A stretch of 64,000 nucleotides of DNA, taken from assembly GCA_963817135.1 (NCBI GenBank), contig CAWFNG010000016.1, positions 1 to 64,000 on the forward strand, written 5' to 3'. This document shows positions 1 through 7,753 of this stretch, in pieces. How positions within the stretch are numbered: position 1 is the first letter of the stretch; each line of letters starts with the position of its first letter. Source of the DNA: VAZQ01 sp963817135. Lineage in GTDB: Bacteria; Pseudomonadota; Alphaproteobacteria; Rhizobiales; Xanthobacteraceae. A model generated the notes under the pieces. It did not search any database. It had not been told where the DNA came from and saw only the letters and a list, made by a program, of their open reading frames with translations. The position numbers were made by a program, and so were the translations under genes.

Positions 1-717
1 GATCTGTTGGCGGCTCGGTGACCCCCAGGTGCTCGGCGTATTCTACGGTAAACCCGGTATTGTCCTGCAGCTCTTCGCGCGTCACTCCGGGATTGAGCGA
101 GATCACCTGCATGCGCCTGCTGTTGTCTCCGAATCCGAACACCGCAAGATCGGTGACCACGCGGAACATGCCGCCGGCCAGGAGGCCGCTTTCTTGTCGT
201 GTGCTGCCGCCGTGCAAATAACCCGGGCTGGTGACGAAATCGACCTGCTCAACAAAGCGCCGTTTCTCGTGCTTCATGGCAACGATCATCTGCGCAAGGC
301 TTGCGATGTCGTTGCCTCCGCCGGTGCCTGGGAGCCTGGTTTTTGGCCGCGACGGGTCGCCGATGAACGAGCTGTTCAAATTGCCGTATTGGTCGATCTG
401 CGCACCACCCATGAAGCCGACATCCACATAGCCCCGTTGCAACAACAGGAGGACGTCGGCGCTGCCGAGAACCATGTTGGCGCGTATGGTGCAGCGTTGA
501 TCGTTGGTCGAGGGTGGGAGCTTCCCGGGCTCGACGAAGGCGCCGATCACACCGCCTTCGAAGAGGATCGTGAGGCCCGGACAGCGCAGGCGCTGGGCCA
601 AGTCGCGGCCAACAATGGGATTCCGACGCCGGCAAATACCAGTTGTCCATCGCTGAGCTGGCGAGCGCTCAGCACGGTCAGCAGTTCGGCTGCGGTGTGG
701 CTCTGCGCTTTAAGCAT
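1..717 (-). pseudogene. Glutaconate-CoA-transferase-like subunit B, frameshifted and cut by the window edge
   Basis: This is the beta partner of the CoA-transferase subunit encoded just upstream. The ATG at 717 overlaps the stop of subunit A (ATGCTTAA), the usual coupling of such pairs. The first 35 or so codons (MLKAQSHTAAELL...FAGVGIP) are followed by a TGA in the same frame. From about 620 down to base 1 a second frame stays open and reads DLAQRLRCPGL, FEGGVIGAF, YVDVGFMGGAQ, FVTSPGYLHGG. These are family features; FEGG is where the catalytic glutamate lies in CoA-transferase beta subunits. One base is lost (or two gained) between about 612 and 628. It is either a pseudogene or a sequencing indel, and the protein continues past base 1. 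Confidence 0.75.
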
Positions 718-1696
718 CGTAGATGCTCTGGCCGGAACGGGCGCGCTCGAGCAACTCGTCTATCCCGATCAAGCTCAGAAACTCATTCCACGACTTGGGG
801 CCGTAGACGAAGCGCTCAAGGTAATGCTGCATGCCCTTGACCGGCTCCTTGTTCACCAGGCCGACATAATACTCCATGTGGCGGAGCATCGGCTCGTACA
901 CGCCGTAGCACTCGTGCGGAGCGCATCCAAACGGCAGTTCGACAACCGCATCGACGGTAAAGAACGGAATTTTTGTCTGGTCGGGCGAGCGGCGGATTTG
1001 ATCGTTGGACACGATGCGCTCGGTCGTGAGAATGACCTTGCTGGCGGCGAGGGCGAGATCGATGTCCATGAACTGCAGGCCGTCGATTTGCGCATTGCCA
1101 TAGGCATCGCAGCGCTGCACATGGATCAAGGCGACGTCCGGATTGAGCGCAGGGACCAGTAGAATCTTTTCCCCGGTAAACGGACAATCGATCTCGACCG
1201 CTTCGGGCCGCTGCTTGCGCACGTCCGAGCCCAGCATGGATCGGATCGGCATGAATGGAATGCCCATTGCGCCGGCGCGAAACCGCATCCCCATGGCCAT
1301 GTGGCTCCATTCATCGAAACGCGCCTTGCCGGTCTCCACATGATGACGCATGACCTTGGACACGCCCCAGAGAATTCCCTGGCTGAACCAGCTGGTCACG
1401 ATGTGATCGCAGACACCCGCGCCCAGCAGCAAATCGCCATCGCTCGATGTGATGCTGCGCGAGCAGGTAAGGCGTTTTCTTCCGGCCCGAATGAGCGCCC
1501 ACACCATGCCCATCGGCGTGCGCGACATCGTACTGCCGCCGATCCCGACCAAGTCGCCGTCGCGGACGAAGGAGGCGGCCTCTTCGAGCGAAACCACCTT
1601 GTCGCGCAGGCTACGGTCGCGGCGGGCCAGCTCCTCGCGCAGCTCGAGATAAGGAACAACCGTCCGCGCTTGTGCGCTGCTCTTTGGAGCGGTCAT
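710..1696 (-). CDS. Glutaconate-CoA-transferase-like subunit A
   Basis: A 328-residue alpha subunit of the class I CoA-transferase family (COG1788, GctA/IpdA-like), which with the B subunit would move CoA between acyl acids. The family core is visible: LVGIGGSTMSRTPMG near the N-terminus, then NPDVALIHVQRCDAYGNAQIDG and KVILTTERIV. I chose the ATG at 1696 because it overlaps the TGA of the upstream PLP gene as ATGA; a GTG at 1720 is also in frame. It is third in the fbiC-PLP-CoA-transferase operon. The substrate cannot be told from sequence; the related IpdAB pair acts on a steroid ring fragment, so a hydrolase-like role is also possible. Confidence 0.85.
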   Translation of the reverse strand: MTAPKSSAQARTVVPYLELREELARRDRSLRDKVVSLEEAASFVRDGDLVGIGGSTMSRTPMGMVWALIRAGRKRLTCSRSITSSDGDLLLGAGVCDHIVTSWFSQGILWGVSKVMRHHVETGKARFDEWSHMAMGMRFRAGAMGIPFMPIRSMLGSDVRKQRPEAVEIDCPFTGEKILLVPALNPDVALIHVQRCDAYGNAQIDGLQFMDIDLALAASKVILTTERIVSNDQIRRSPDQTKIPFFTVDAVVELPFGCAPHECYGVYEPMLRHMEYYVGLVNKEPVKGMQHYLERFVYGPKSWNEFLSLIGIDELLERARSGQSIYDA

Positions 1697-3204
1697 GATG
1701 GAGCAAGCTCCGCGGAACACCCGGCCTCCGCGTTGAATTCATCGATCAGCCGATCCCATGCCGGAACACTGCGCACCAAATCATCCCAGAATTGCTGGTC
1801 CTTGCGGCGGTCGAAATCGCCGGTCTCGATGCCTTGTTGCTCGACCCAGGTATAATAACCGAGGTTGAATATGCGCTTGCGATCGAAATGGGTAAGCTCG
1901 AGGACGTGATCGTCCACGACGCCTTCGAGGTGGCGGCTGAAAATCTCGCCGGCGTTCACTTCATCAAATCCGTCGCTATAGCGCCGGGCCAGAAAATTCT
2001 GCCGCTCGCTGGCATAAAGCAAGGCGCTGTCGGTGGCGACTGTCATGATTGCGTCCTCGGCGCCGAGATCGAGGTGCCTGGCGACCTTGATCGAGCCGAT
2101 AATGTTGGCGAGGCCGGAAAGGCCGATGTCATCGAAACTGCTCACCACATCCGGATCGATCTTGCGGCGCCCTGCCAGATAATTTCGACCGACATTGCCT
2201 CCGAACAACGCGTTGAGGGAATCGCTTGCAAGATCAGTGACGCCGGCGACGAGGTCGGTGTTCATGACGTTATGGATCAGTGGAATGTGTTTGTCGCCAA
2301 TTCCCTGAATATTGTGCTCGCCATAGCCGTTGCACAGCATGGTCGGGCATTCGATAGCTTCGACCGCCGCAATCCTCGTCCCGTGCCGTGACTTGAGATA
2401 GTCGCCGGCCGCAATCGTCCCGGCCGAGCCGGTGGCGCAAACGAAAGCCGACAGCCGAAGTGCCGAATTGGTGTTTTTCACATGCGAGAATACCGCATCG
2501 AACGCCGCACCGGTGCAGTGATAGTGAATGAGGTAGTTGGCAAACTCGGAGAACTGATTGAGAATTACATTGTCTTTGTCGCGCGCGAGTTCCGCGCATT
2601 TGTCATAGATCTCCTTGACGTTGCTTTCGGTCCCCGGCGTGCGAACGATGTCGGCCGGGTCGGAGACCCATTGCCCGAGCCAATCGAAGCGTTCCCGGCT
2701 CATTCCGGCCGGCAGCACGGCTACGCCGCGGCAGCCCAGAATGCGGGAGATGGCAATACCGCCGCGACAGTAATTGCCCGTCGACGGCCAGACCGCGCGA
2801 TCATGCTTGGGATCAAACCGACCGCTGACCAGGCGGGGCACCAGGCAGGCATAGGCGGCGAGCACCTTGTGCGCGCCGATCATCGGGAACCGGCGACCGA
2901 GCAGGACAATGATCGGTGACTTCACTCCGGTCAGCGCCTCCGGCAGCACGACATGTCCCGGCAGTCGGGATCGGCTCCTGCGGTCGGCGCCGTTGAACCA
3001 ATGTACGCGCCACAGGTTTTTTCCGTCTGGCGCATCGGGATCGACGGATTTGAGGCTCTTTTCCACGCCGGCCGGCATGCGCGCGGGCGCGGCGAGCTGG
3101 CCCCAAGTCGGAAGGCTGATGCGGGCTGCGCGCAGATGCTCGACGGCAGCATGCCGGCGGGCACCGTTGACGACTTCCGGCTCGATAAGGAATGGAGCGG
3201 CCAT
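1693..3204 (-). CDS. Fold-type-II PLP-dependent enzyme (cysteine synthase/tryptophan synthase beta-like)
   Basis: A 503-residue enzyme of the PLP fold type II group. The probable Schiff-base lysine is in GAHKVLAAY, and the phosphate-binding loop looks like STGNYCRGG. Later blocks NTNSALRLSAFVCATGSAG and VATDSALLYASER fit the cofactor-binding core. It is longer than classical cysteine synthases (about 310 residues), with an N-terminal stretch of roughly 90 residues and a C-terminal tail, so the name cysteine synthase should not be transferred. It starts 3 bp after the fbiC stop and overlaps the next gene by 4 bp, so all are probably co-translated. Substrate unknown; a beta-elimination or beta-replacement on an amino acid is the family expectation. 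Confidence 0.8.
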   Translation of the reverse strand: MAAPFLIEPEVVNGARRHAAVEHLRAARISLPTWGQLAAPARMPAGVEKSLKSVDPDAPDGKNLWRVHWFNGADRRSRSRLPGHVVLPEALTGVKSPIIVLLGRRFPMIGAHKVLAAYACLVPRLVSGRFDPKHDRAVWPSTGNYCRGGIAISRILGCRGVAVLPAGMSRERFDWLGQWVSDPADIVRTPGTESNVKEIYDKCAELARDKDNVILNQFSEFANYLIHYHCTGAAFDAVFSHVKNTNSALRLSAFVCATGSAGTIAAGDYLKSRHGTRIAAVEAIECPTMLCNGYGEHNIQGIGDKHIPLIHNVMNTDLVAGVTDLASDSLNALFGGNVGRNYLAGRRKIDPDVVSSFDDIGLSGLANIIGSIKVARHLDLGAEDAIMTVATDSALLYASERQNFLARRYSDGFDEVNAGEIFSRHLEGVVDDHVLELTHFDRKRIFNLGYYTWVEQQGIETGDFDRRKDQQFWDDLVRSVPAWDRLIDEFNAEAGCSAELAPS

Positions 3205-3207
3205 GCC

Positions 3208-5592
3208 TCAATGCTCAGCGGCAACGCTGATCCGGCAAGAACGCCCCGCGGCGACCAAGGAAGCCGCATAACGGTCCGCGGGAGCGTCACCATAAAGCGT
3301 GGTGCGCTGGCGCGGCGTGCGGCCGAGGGAGCGAATGGTCGCTTCCATTTCTGCAGGTGTCATTTCCTGTCCGTGGCTTGCGCCCGCCGAACGCGTGATC
3401 AATTCCTCCATCAACGTGCCGCCAAGATCGTTCGCGCCGCTGTCGAGGCAAAGTTTAACCCCCTCGCGTCCCATCTTCACCCAGGATGCCTGGACGTTGC
3501 CGATCAGCGGATGCAGCGCCAGGCGCGCAATAGCATGCATCAGCACCGCCTCGCGCAATGTGGGGCCGCACCGAGCGCGACCTTTCAGATAGATCGGTGC
3601 TTCCATGTGCACGAACGGCAAAGGAACGAACTCGGTAAATCCGCCGGTTTCCTCCTGCAATGCCCGGATGCGCAGAATATGCCGCGCCCAATGCTCGTAA
3701 CCATCGACATGACCGAACATGATGGTTGCTGTGCTTCGCAAGCCCGCCTGATGTGCCGTGCGCATCACTTCGAGCCATCGGCCGGTCCTGATCTTGTCGG
3801 GACACAGAACCTCCCGCACTTCATCGTCGAGGATTTCCGCCGCCGTTCCGGGAAGCGTGCCCAGGCCGCTTGCTTTGAGTTCTTGCAGGAATTCCTTCAC
3901 TGCAACGCCAAGCGTTGCAGCGCCTTGATGCACTTCCAATGGGGAGAACGCGTGAATGTGAATACCCGGCGCGACGCTTTTCACCGCGCGGCAGATATCG
4001 ACGTATTTCCTGCCGGTATAGCTCGGATGGATGCCGCCTTGCATGCATATTTCGCTCGCGCCGCGCGCCCAGGCTTCGATGACGCGTTCCTTTATTTCAC
4101 GAAGCGGAAGATCATACGGACGGCCGCGCAGGTTCTCGCTCATTTTGCCTTTTGAGAAGGCACAGAAGGCGCATCTGAAATAGCAGATATTGGTGTAGTT
4201 GATATTGCGCGTGACGACATATGAGACGATGTCGCCGTTGGCAACCTGGCGCAATTCGTTGGCTGCCGTGCAGACAGCGGCGAATTCATCGCCGCGGGCG
4301 CGAAACAGACGGACGATCTCCGCTTCGCCGAGCGTTGCACCGCTTTGCGCTTTTGCAAAAATCGCCGTTATCTCGGTTGCAACCGATCCGCGTGAGGCGC
4401 ACCCGCGGAGAGTCTCGGGAAGCGCATGCGACTTTCCAGCAGCCCATTCGTCCGTGCGCGGCCAGCCTTCGCCGTCGATGTTTTTCAGGAGCAAGGGCCG
4501 CAATTCGGAACCCACCCATACGTTCGCTTGCCGCGCATAGGCCGGATAAATGGCAAGGCGCTCAACAAGCTGTTTGCCGGCCGTCTCGGTCGCGCGTTCC
4601 AAGAGCTTCAGGTTCGGCCACGGCGCTTCCGGATTGACATGATCGGGGGTAACCGGCGAGACACCGCCCCAATCATTGATGCCGGCGCCGATGAGCCGGC
4701 GCAACGCGCCGGGACTGAGGTTTGGCGGCGCCTGAATGTTCATGGGGGAGGCAAACAGCAGGCGGGCGATTGCAATCGTCCACAGGAGCTCGTCGAGGCT
4801 TGCCGCGGGCGCATTCGCCATGCGCGTTCCAGGCTTGGGCCGGAAATTCTGGATGATGATTTCCTGTACATGGCCGTGCGCCTCATGGAGGTCGCGCAAT
4901 GCCAGGAGCGCATCAATTCGCTCCTCCCGGGTTTCACCGATCCCGATAAGAATGCCGGAGGTAAACGGCACCTGCGCAAGTCCGGCGGCGCGGATGCTGG
5001 CGAGGCGCGCCTGCGGATATTTGTCGGGCGAACCGTGGTGCGGTCCTCCACGATCGCACAACCGTTGGGAAATCGATTCGAGCATGAGGCCCTGAGAAAC
5101 GGATACGGTCCGCAGCGCGGCGGCATCGGAGACGGTGAGGTTTCCTGGATTGAGATGCGGCAACAACCCGGTTTCGCTCAGGACCGCACGCGCAGCCTCG
5201 GCAAGGTACGATAAGGTGGTGGTATGCCCGAGCCGCGAAAGCTCCTCGGCGGCGGCGCGATAGCGGAGCTCCGGCTTGTCACCCAGCGTGAACAGCGCCT
5301 CCTTGCAGCCCGCGGCGCGTCCGGCGCGTGCGATGTCAAGGACCTGATCGATGGTGAGGTATGCCTGCTCATTGCTGCGCGGCGGTTGCGCAAACGTGCA
5401 GTAATGGCAGACATCGCGGCAAAGCCTGGTCAGTGGAATGAATACCTTGCGCGAATAGGAGATGCGCGAACCATGCGCCGCGTCGCGTCTTAATGCCGCT
5501 CGCCGGAATAATTCGTCCGGATCGCAATCGATGAGAGCGAGCGCCTCGGCCCGAGTGAGATTGCGATCGCTGATCAAATCATCCGGCATCAT
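3208..5592 (-). CDS. fbiC: Bifunctional FO synthase (fused CofG-CofH), coenzyme F420 biosynthesis
   Basis: A 794-residue fusion of two radical SAM domains that make the deazaflavin FO from tyrosine and 5-amino-6-ribitylamino-uracil. Each half carries a CxxxCxxC cluster site: C58/C62/C65 in the N-terminal CofG-type half and C470/C474/C477 in the C-terminal CofH-type half. Other CofG/CofH features are GISPVTPD-like VSPVTPDHVN, ASEICMQGGIHPSY, FSPLEVHQG and FGHVDGYEHW. The length fits actinobacterial FbiC, whereas archaea use two proteins. The ATG at 5592 is followed at once by a second ATG. It heads an operon with a PLP enzyme and a CoA-transferase; no other F420 gene (cofC, cofD, cofE) is in the window. 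Confidence 0.93.
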   Translation of the reverse strand: MMPDDLISDRNLTRAEALALIDCDPDELFRRAALRRDAAHGSRISYSRKVFIPLTRLCRDVCHYCTFAQPPRSNEQAYLTIDQVLDIARAGRAAGCKEALFTLGDKPELRYRAAAEELSRLGHTTTLSYLAEAARAVLSETGLLPHLNPGNLTVSDAAALRTVSVSQGLMLESISQRLCDRGGPHHGSPDKYPQARLASIRAAGLAQVPFTSGILIGIGETREERIDALLALRDLHEAHGHVQEIIIQNFRPKPGTRMANAPAASLDELLWTIAIARLLFASPMNIQAPPNLSPGALRRLIGAGINDWGGVSPVTPDHVNPEAPWPNLKLLERATETAGKQLVERLAIYPAYARQANVWVGSELRPLLLKNIDGEGWPRTDEWAAGKSHALPETLRGCASRGSVATEITAIFAKAQSGATLGEAEIVRLFRARGDEFAAVCTAANELRQVANGDIVSYVVTRNINYTNICYFRCAFCAFSKGKMSENLRGRPYDLPLREIKERVIEAWARGASEICMQGGIHPSYTGRKYVDICRAVKSVAPGIHIHAFSPLEVHQGAATLGVAVKEFLQELKASGLGTLPGTAAEILDDEVREVLCPDKIRTGRWLEVMRTAHQAGLRSTATIMFGHVDGYEHWARHILRIRALQEETGGFTEFVPLPFVHMEAPIYLKGRARCGPTLREAVLMHAIARLALHPLIGNVQASWVKMGREGVKLCLDSGANDLGGTLMEELITRSAGASHGQEMTPAEMEATIRSLGRTPRQRTTLYGDAPADRYAASLVAAGRSCRISVAAEH

Positions 5593-5599
5593 GGGACTG

Positions 5600-5802
5600 C
5601 GGCTAAGGCCAGCTGTATTCCGTGAGGCACACTCGGGTTTGGGGCAAGGCGGCAGACGAAAGGCATTTTCTACTATCTCCGATATCGCCTCAATGGCTCA
5701 CAACGGATGCTGAGCATTGGCCGTCATGGCAGCCCGTGGACTGTTGAGCAAGCCCGCAAGGAAGCGCAAAATGCCGCAAAAGATAGTAAGGGAACTTCCT
5801 AA
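5600..5802 (+). pseudogene. Remnant of a tyrosine integrase N-terminus (DUF4102-like)
   Basis: From 5626 to the TAA at 5800 one frame reads GTLGFGARR, FYYLRYRLNGSQRMLSIG and SPWTVEQARKEAQ. This is the pattern of the phage/island integrase N-terminal domain (LxGFGxR, YRxxGxxRxxxIG, ARxxA). Just upstream, CGTGA followed by GGC would read RDGT if one base were restored, matching the family motif RDxxLxGFG; as it stands an in-frame TGA blocks it. The catalytic domain is absent. It lies between fbiC and a group of short hypothetical genes, as expected for an old integration scar. No att site or tRNA was found nearby. Confidence 0.7.
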
Positions 5803-5831
5803 CGCCGGTTGACCTTGTCATAAGGAGCGTC

Positions 5832-5945
5832 ATGCAGAGCTTGTTGGTTTACCTGGAGGAACGCTATCCCGGCATCGTCGAGATTTCCAGCGGCGCTCTG
5901 TTAGCTCTGCTCGTTATAATTCTCATTAAGCTCACATACCAATAG
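5832..5945 (+). CDS. Small single-span membrane protein (37 aa)
   Basis: ATG at 5832 follows AAGGAG (5822-5827) at good spacing. The 37-residue product begins MQSLLVYLEERYPGIVEI and ends in one hydrophobic helix, ALLALLVIILIKLTY. No family recognised. It sits between the integrase remnant and the secreted protein gene at 5994. The ribosome-binding site and the clean membrane segment favour a real gene, but so short a frame could arise by chance. Confidence 0.5.
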   Translation: MQSLLVYLEERYPGIVEISSGALLALLVIILIKLTYQ

Positions 5946-5993
5946 CGGCCCAAGATATGGCTTCGGCCGTTGCGATGGGTCGAGGAACACGAC

Positions 5994-6437
5994 ATGTTCA
6001 AGCTGGCATTATTCGCATGGTGCTTCGTTTCGATAACGGCATCGGCGCAGTCTAATCGCTCCAACGCCCTAAACGAGCTTACGGGGGAAATGTTGGAGTG
6101 CTCAGTTTATTATGTGATCAGCGCTAATTGTATCGAAGGCCATCCTGATCCCGATGCACCGAGGCTCGTTAAAACCTATAAAGGTTTGGCGAACGATATT
6201 CTCGCGCTTGCAATCAAGACAGGCAAATCAGGCGGGGTCTCAGAAGATGCTGTGAACGCTAGGCTAACCCCTGTATCGAAGGATTTGATGGGTTCCATCG
6301 GGAACAAATGCGTAATGATCAATGTGCTATTCGATAGATACGATAATTTTTGCAAACAGCTGGCGCGAAACGTGGATGCTCGTCTAAACGAATTGCTTGC
6401 GGGTAAAAAGTGCAGCGGAATGTACCGATGCAAATAA
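5994..6437 (+). CDS. Hypothetical secreted protein with paired cysteines
   Basis: A 147-residue protein from the ATG at 5994; an in-frame upstream start at 5970 would put charged residues before the signal. The N-terminus MFKLALFAWCFVSITASAQS is a typical signal peptide with cleavage after ASA. The mature part has five cysteines (LECSVYY, SANCIEG, NKCVM, NFCKQ, KKCSGMYRCK region), suggesting disulphides in the periplasm. No known family recognised. The gene is visibly richer in A and T than the flanking core genes and lies in the island that starts with the integrase remnant, so it was possibly acquired. Confidence 0.65.
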   Translation: MFKLALFAWCFVSITASAQSNRSNALNELTGEMLECSVYYVISANCIEGHPDPDAPRLVKTYKGLANDILALAIKTGKSGGVSEDAVNARLTPVSKDLMGSIGNKCVMINVLFDRYDNFCKQLARNVDARLNELLAGKKCSGMYRCK

Positions 6438-6457
6438 GCGAGGCTCGGCATTGTGAT

Positions 6458-6790
6458 TTACTTTAGAGTTGGAAACCCACGCCTTATAAATCTTGTGATT
6501 ACACCCCCTAACAACGCAATCAACCAACCAACAGCCATTATGCCAAAGTCTAGCAGGAGTAATTGTGGTATGCGTTCTTTGTAGGTATTAAACCTGCTAT
6601 GATAACGCTCGGTCGCTTCATCCAGACAATCTTCATAATTTACTGAATTCTGATCTCTATCAAATTTTGCCGAACAAGATTGCAGATCAAGACTGTAAAG
6701 GTCGTTCAGCCGCTGCATGCTGCTGAACCATACATATGCACCAAAGCCAATGAACCAGATCACCGACACAACTATGCCGATCCGCACCAT
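6458..6790 (-). CDS. Hypothetical inner-membrane protein, two transmembrane segments
   Basis: A 110-residue protein with a first membrane helix at the very N-terminus (IGIVVSVIWFIGFGAYVWF) and a second near the C-terminus (FGIMAVGWLIALLGGVITRF), separated by a soluble loop with two cysteines (QSCSAKF, EDCLDEA). Similar short proteins starting MVRIGIV are known from Bradyrhizobium relatives without assigned function. It converges on the secreted protein gene with 20 bp between the stops. Confidence 0.65.
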   Translation of the reverse strand: MVRIGIVVSVIWFIGFGAYVWFSSMQRLNDLYSLDLQSCSAKFDRDQNSVNYEDCLDEATERYHSRFNTYKERIPQLLLLDFGIMAVGWLIALLGGVITRFIRRGFPTLK

Positions 6791-6808
6791 ACATTGAGCC
6801 TCCCAGCC

Positions 6809-6973
6809 TCACTCGCGTAGGGCAACTTTTTCTTGAACTTCGGCATCTTGCGCTAAACGTAGCCACACCTGCGCCATGTGAAGCAGGGTATATTTTGCTC
6901 GCGCCTTGTCGAAAGTGTTCGCCAATTCGAGGCACTCTCTGGCGTAACGCCGATACTCTTGTGCCGTTTTCAC
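6809..6973 (-). CDS. Small helical protein of the EYRRYAxECLxLA family (54 aa, GTG start)
   Basis: Read from GTG at 6973 to TGA at 6809-6811, the frame gives a 54-residue protein starting MKTAQEYRRYARECLELA and containing LHMAQVWLRLAQDAE. This matches a very common small rhizobial family of unknown role with an amphipathic two-helix pattern. The GTG start is inferred from where the family usually begins. Its stop lies about 20 bp before the start of the two-helix membrane protein on the same strand, so they may be co-transcribed. The 50-residue product encoded at 7172 has the same pattern. Confidence 0.6.
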   Translation of the reverse strand: MKTAQEYRRYARECLELANTFDKARAKYTLLHMAQVWLRLAQDAEVQEKVALRE

Positions 6974-7105
6974 AATTCCCCGGGCTCCCCCTGAAAGCCC
7001 GCATAACGCACTGGTGCCCTTAAGGTTCCCAGGCCACCACTTATTTTTTTGTCTCGATCGGTGCGCTGCCTGATGGGACTACCAATCGTTGCTTCCGTAG
7101 GCCGT

Positions 7106-7130
7106 GGAACTTTGAATTGGAACTCGGGTT
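7106..7130 (+). promoter_or_regulatory. Possible EcfG-type (general stress sigma) promoter
   Basis: GGAAC at 7106-7110 is followed after 16 bases by GGTT, one mismatch from the alphaproteobacterial EcfG consensus GGAAC-N16-CGTT. It is about 40 bp upstream of the small gene at 7172. The single mismatch makes this tentative. Confidence 0.3.
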
Positions 7131-7171
7131 CTTAGAGCCATGACGAATGACCGATGCAGGGAGCTTGTACC

Positions 7172-7324
7172 ATGTCGTCGGACACAGCAAAGGACTTTAG
7201 CAAGTACGCCCAAGAATGTGTGAAACTGGCGCACCAGCCCAATACGCCACCTGAGCTACGTGAGCAGTTGCTACAGATGGCGCGGGACTGGATGCGGGAA
7301 GAAATGGCTAAGGAAAAGGATTAG
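7172..7324 (+). CDS. Small helical protein of the same family as the 54-aa protein (50 aa)
   Basis: ATG at 7172 is preceded by GCAGGGAG (7157-7164). The 50-residue product has the family pattern: FSKYAQECVKLAHQ, then LLQMARDWMREEM and a lysine-rich end. The role of the family is unknown; two predicted amphipathic helices and no signal or membrane segment point to a cytoplasmic protein. A possible EcfG-type promoter lies upstream. Its 3' end overlaps the convergent small gene at 7308-7478. Confidence 0.55.
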   Translation: MSSDTAKDFSKYAQECVKLAHQPNTPPELREQLLQMARDWMREEMAKEKD

Positions 7325-7478
7325 CTGCTTCCCGACGCCGCGTGGAAGCTTTGACTGCCTCGGTAATAATCTCGGCGAGTTTTCGCCCGAACTTTGCATA
7401 GTCTATCGGGGCCACATCATTGGGCAGAGATGTGAGATCGACTTCTTCGCGTTCCTGAGGATCAGACTTGTGGCGCAT
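7308..7478 (-). CDS. Hypothetical small protein (56 aa)
   Basis: An open frame from the ATG at 7478 gives a 56-residue charged protein, beginning MRHKSDPQEREEVDL and ending KASTRRREAANPFP, with a helical middle (YAKFGRKLAEIITEAVKA). A longer version from 7619 would run through a hairpin and looks less natural. No family recognised. It overlaps the 3' end of the 50-aa gene by 17 bp on the opposite strand. Confidence 0.35.
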   Translation of the reverse strand: MRHKSDPQEREEVDLTSLPNDVAPIDYAKFGRKLAEIITEAVKASTRRREAANPFP

Positions 7479-7570
7479 GGGAACTGCCCTCACGCAAGTA
7501 GTCCGTCTCAACGCTCCAAAAGCCAATCCGGTTTCAGCGAAAATGGATTGCTGCCCCTTCTGAAAAACGA

Positions 7571-7614
7571 ACGGAGGCCCAACCTCGAAGCTGGCGGCTT
7601 GGGTTGGGCCCCGT
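7571..7614. terminator. Strong hairpin, possible bidirectional terminator
   Basis: ACGGAGGCCCAACC (7571-7584) pairs with GGTTGGGCCCCGT (7602-7614) apart from one bulged A, with a 17-base loop. It lies between the island genes and the M20 hydrolase operon. No clear T-run follows, so it may instead be a decayed repeat. Apart from this hairpin, 7479-7753 shows nothing recognisable. Confidence 0.35.
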
Positions 7615-7753
7615 TCCACTCTCCGACTTGCCGCACCTTGTGCAAATGCGGCGGAAGCTAACTCCTCATCGACCGCAAGGGTTCCGCCAAGCCTGCTTGC
7701 TGAATGCTGACTATGGCCCGGTCCGATCCGAATTAAATCGCAATATCATTGAG

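Noticed and set aside
29..1162. A 377-codon plus-strand open frame
   Set aside because: It is antisense to the two CoA-transferase subunits, which carry clear family motifs on the minus strand; its own translation has no recognisable domain.
2953..4155. A 400-codon plus-strand open frame
   Set aside because: Mirror frame of fbiC and the PLP gene; GC-rich coding DNA gives long antisense frames.
6687..7004. A 105-codon minus-strand frame
   Set aside because: Overlaps the 54-aa family gene in another frame; the shorter one matches a known family pattern, the longer does not.
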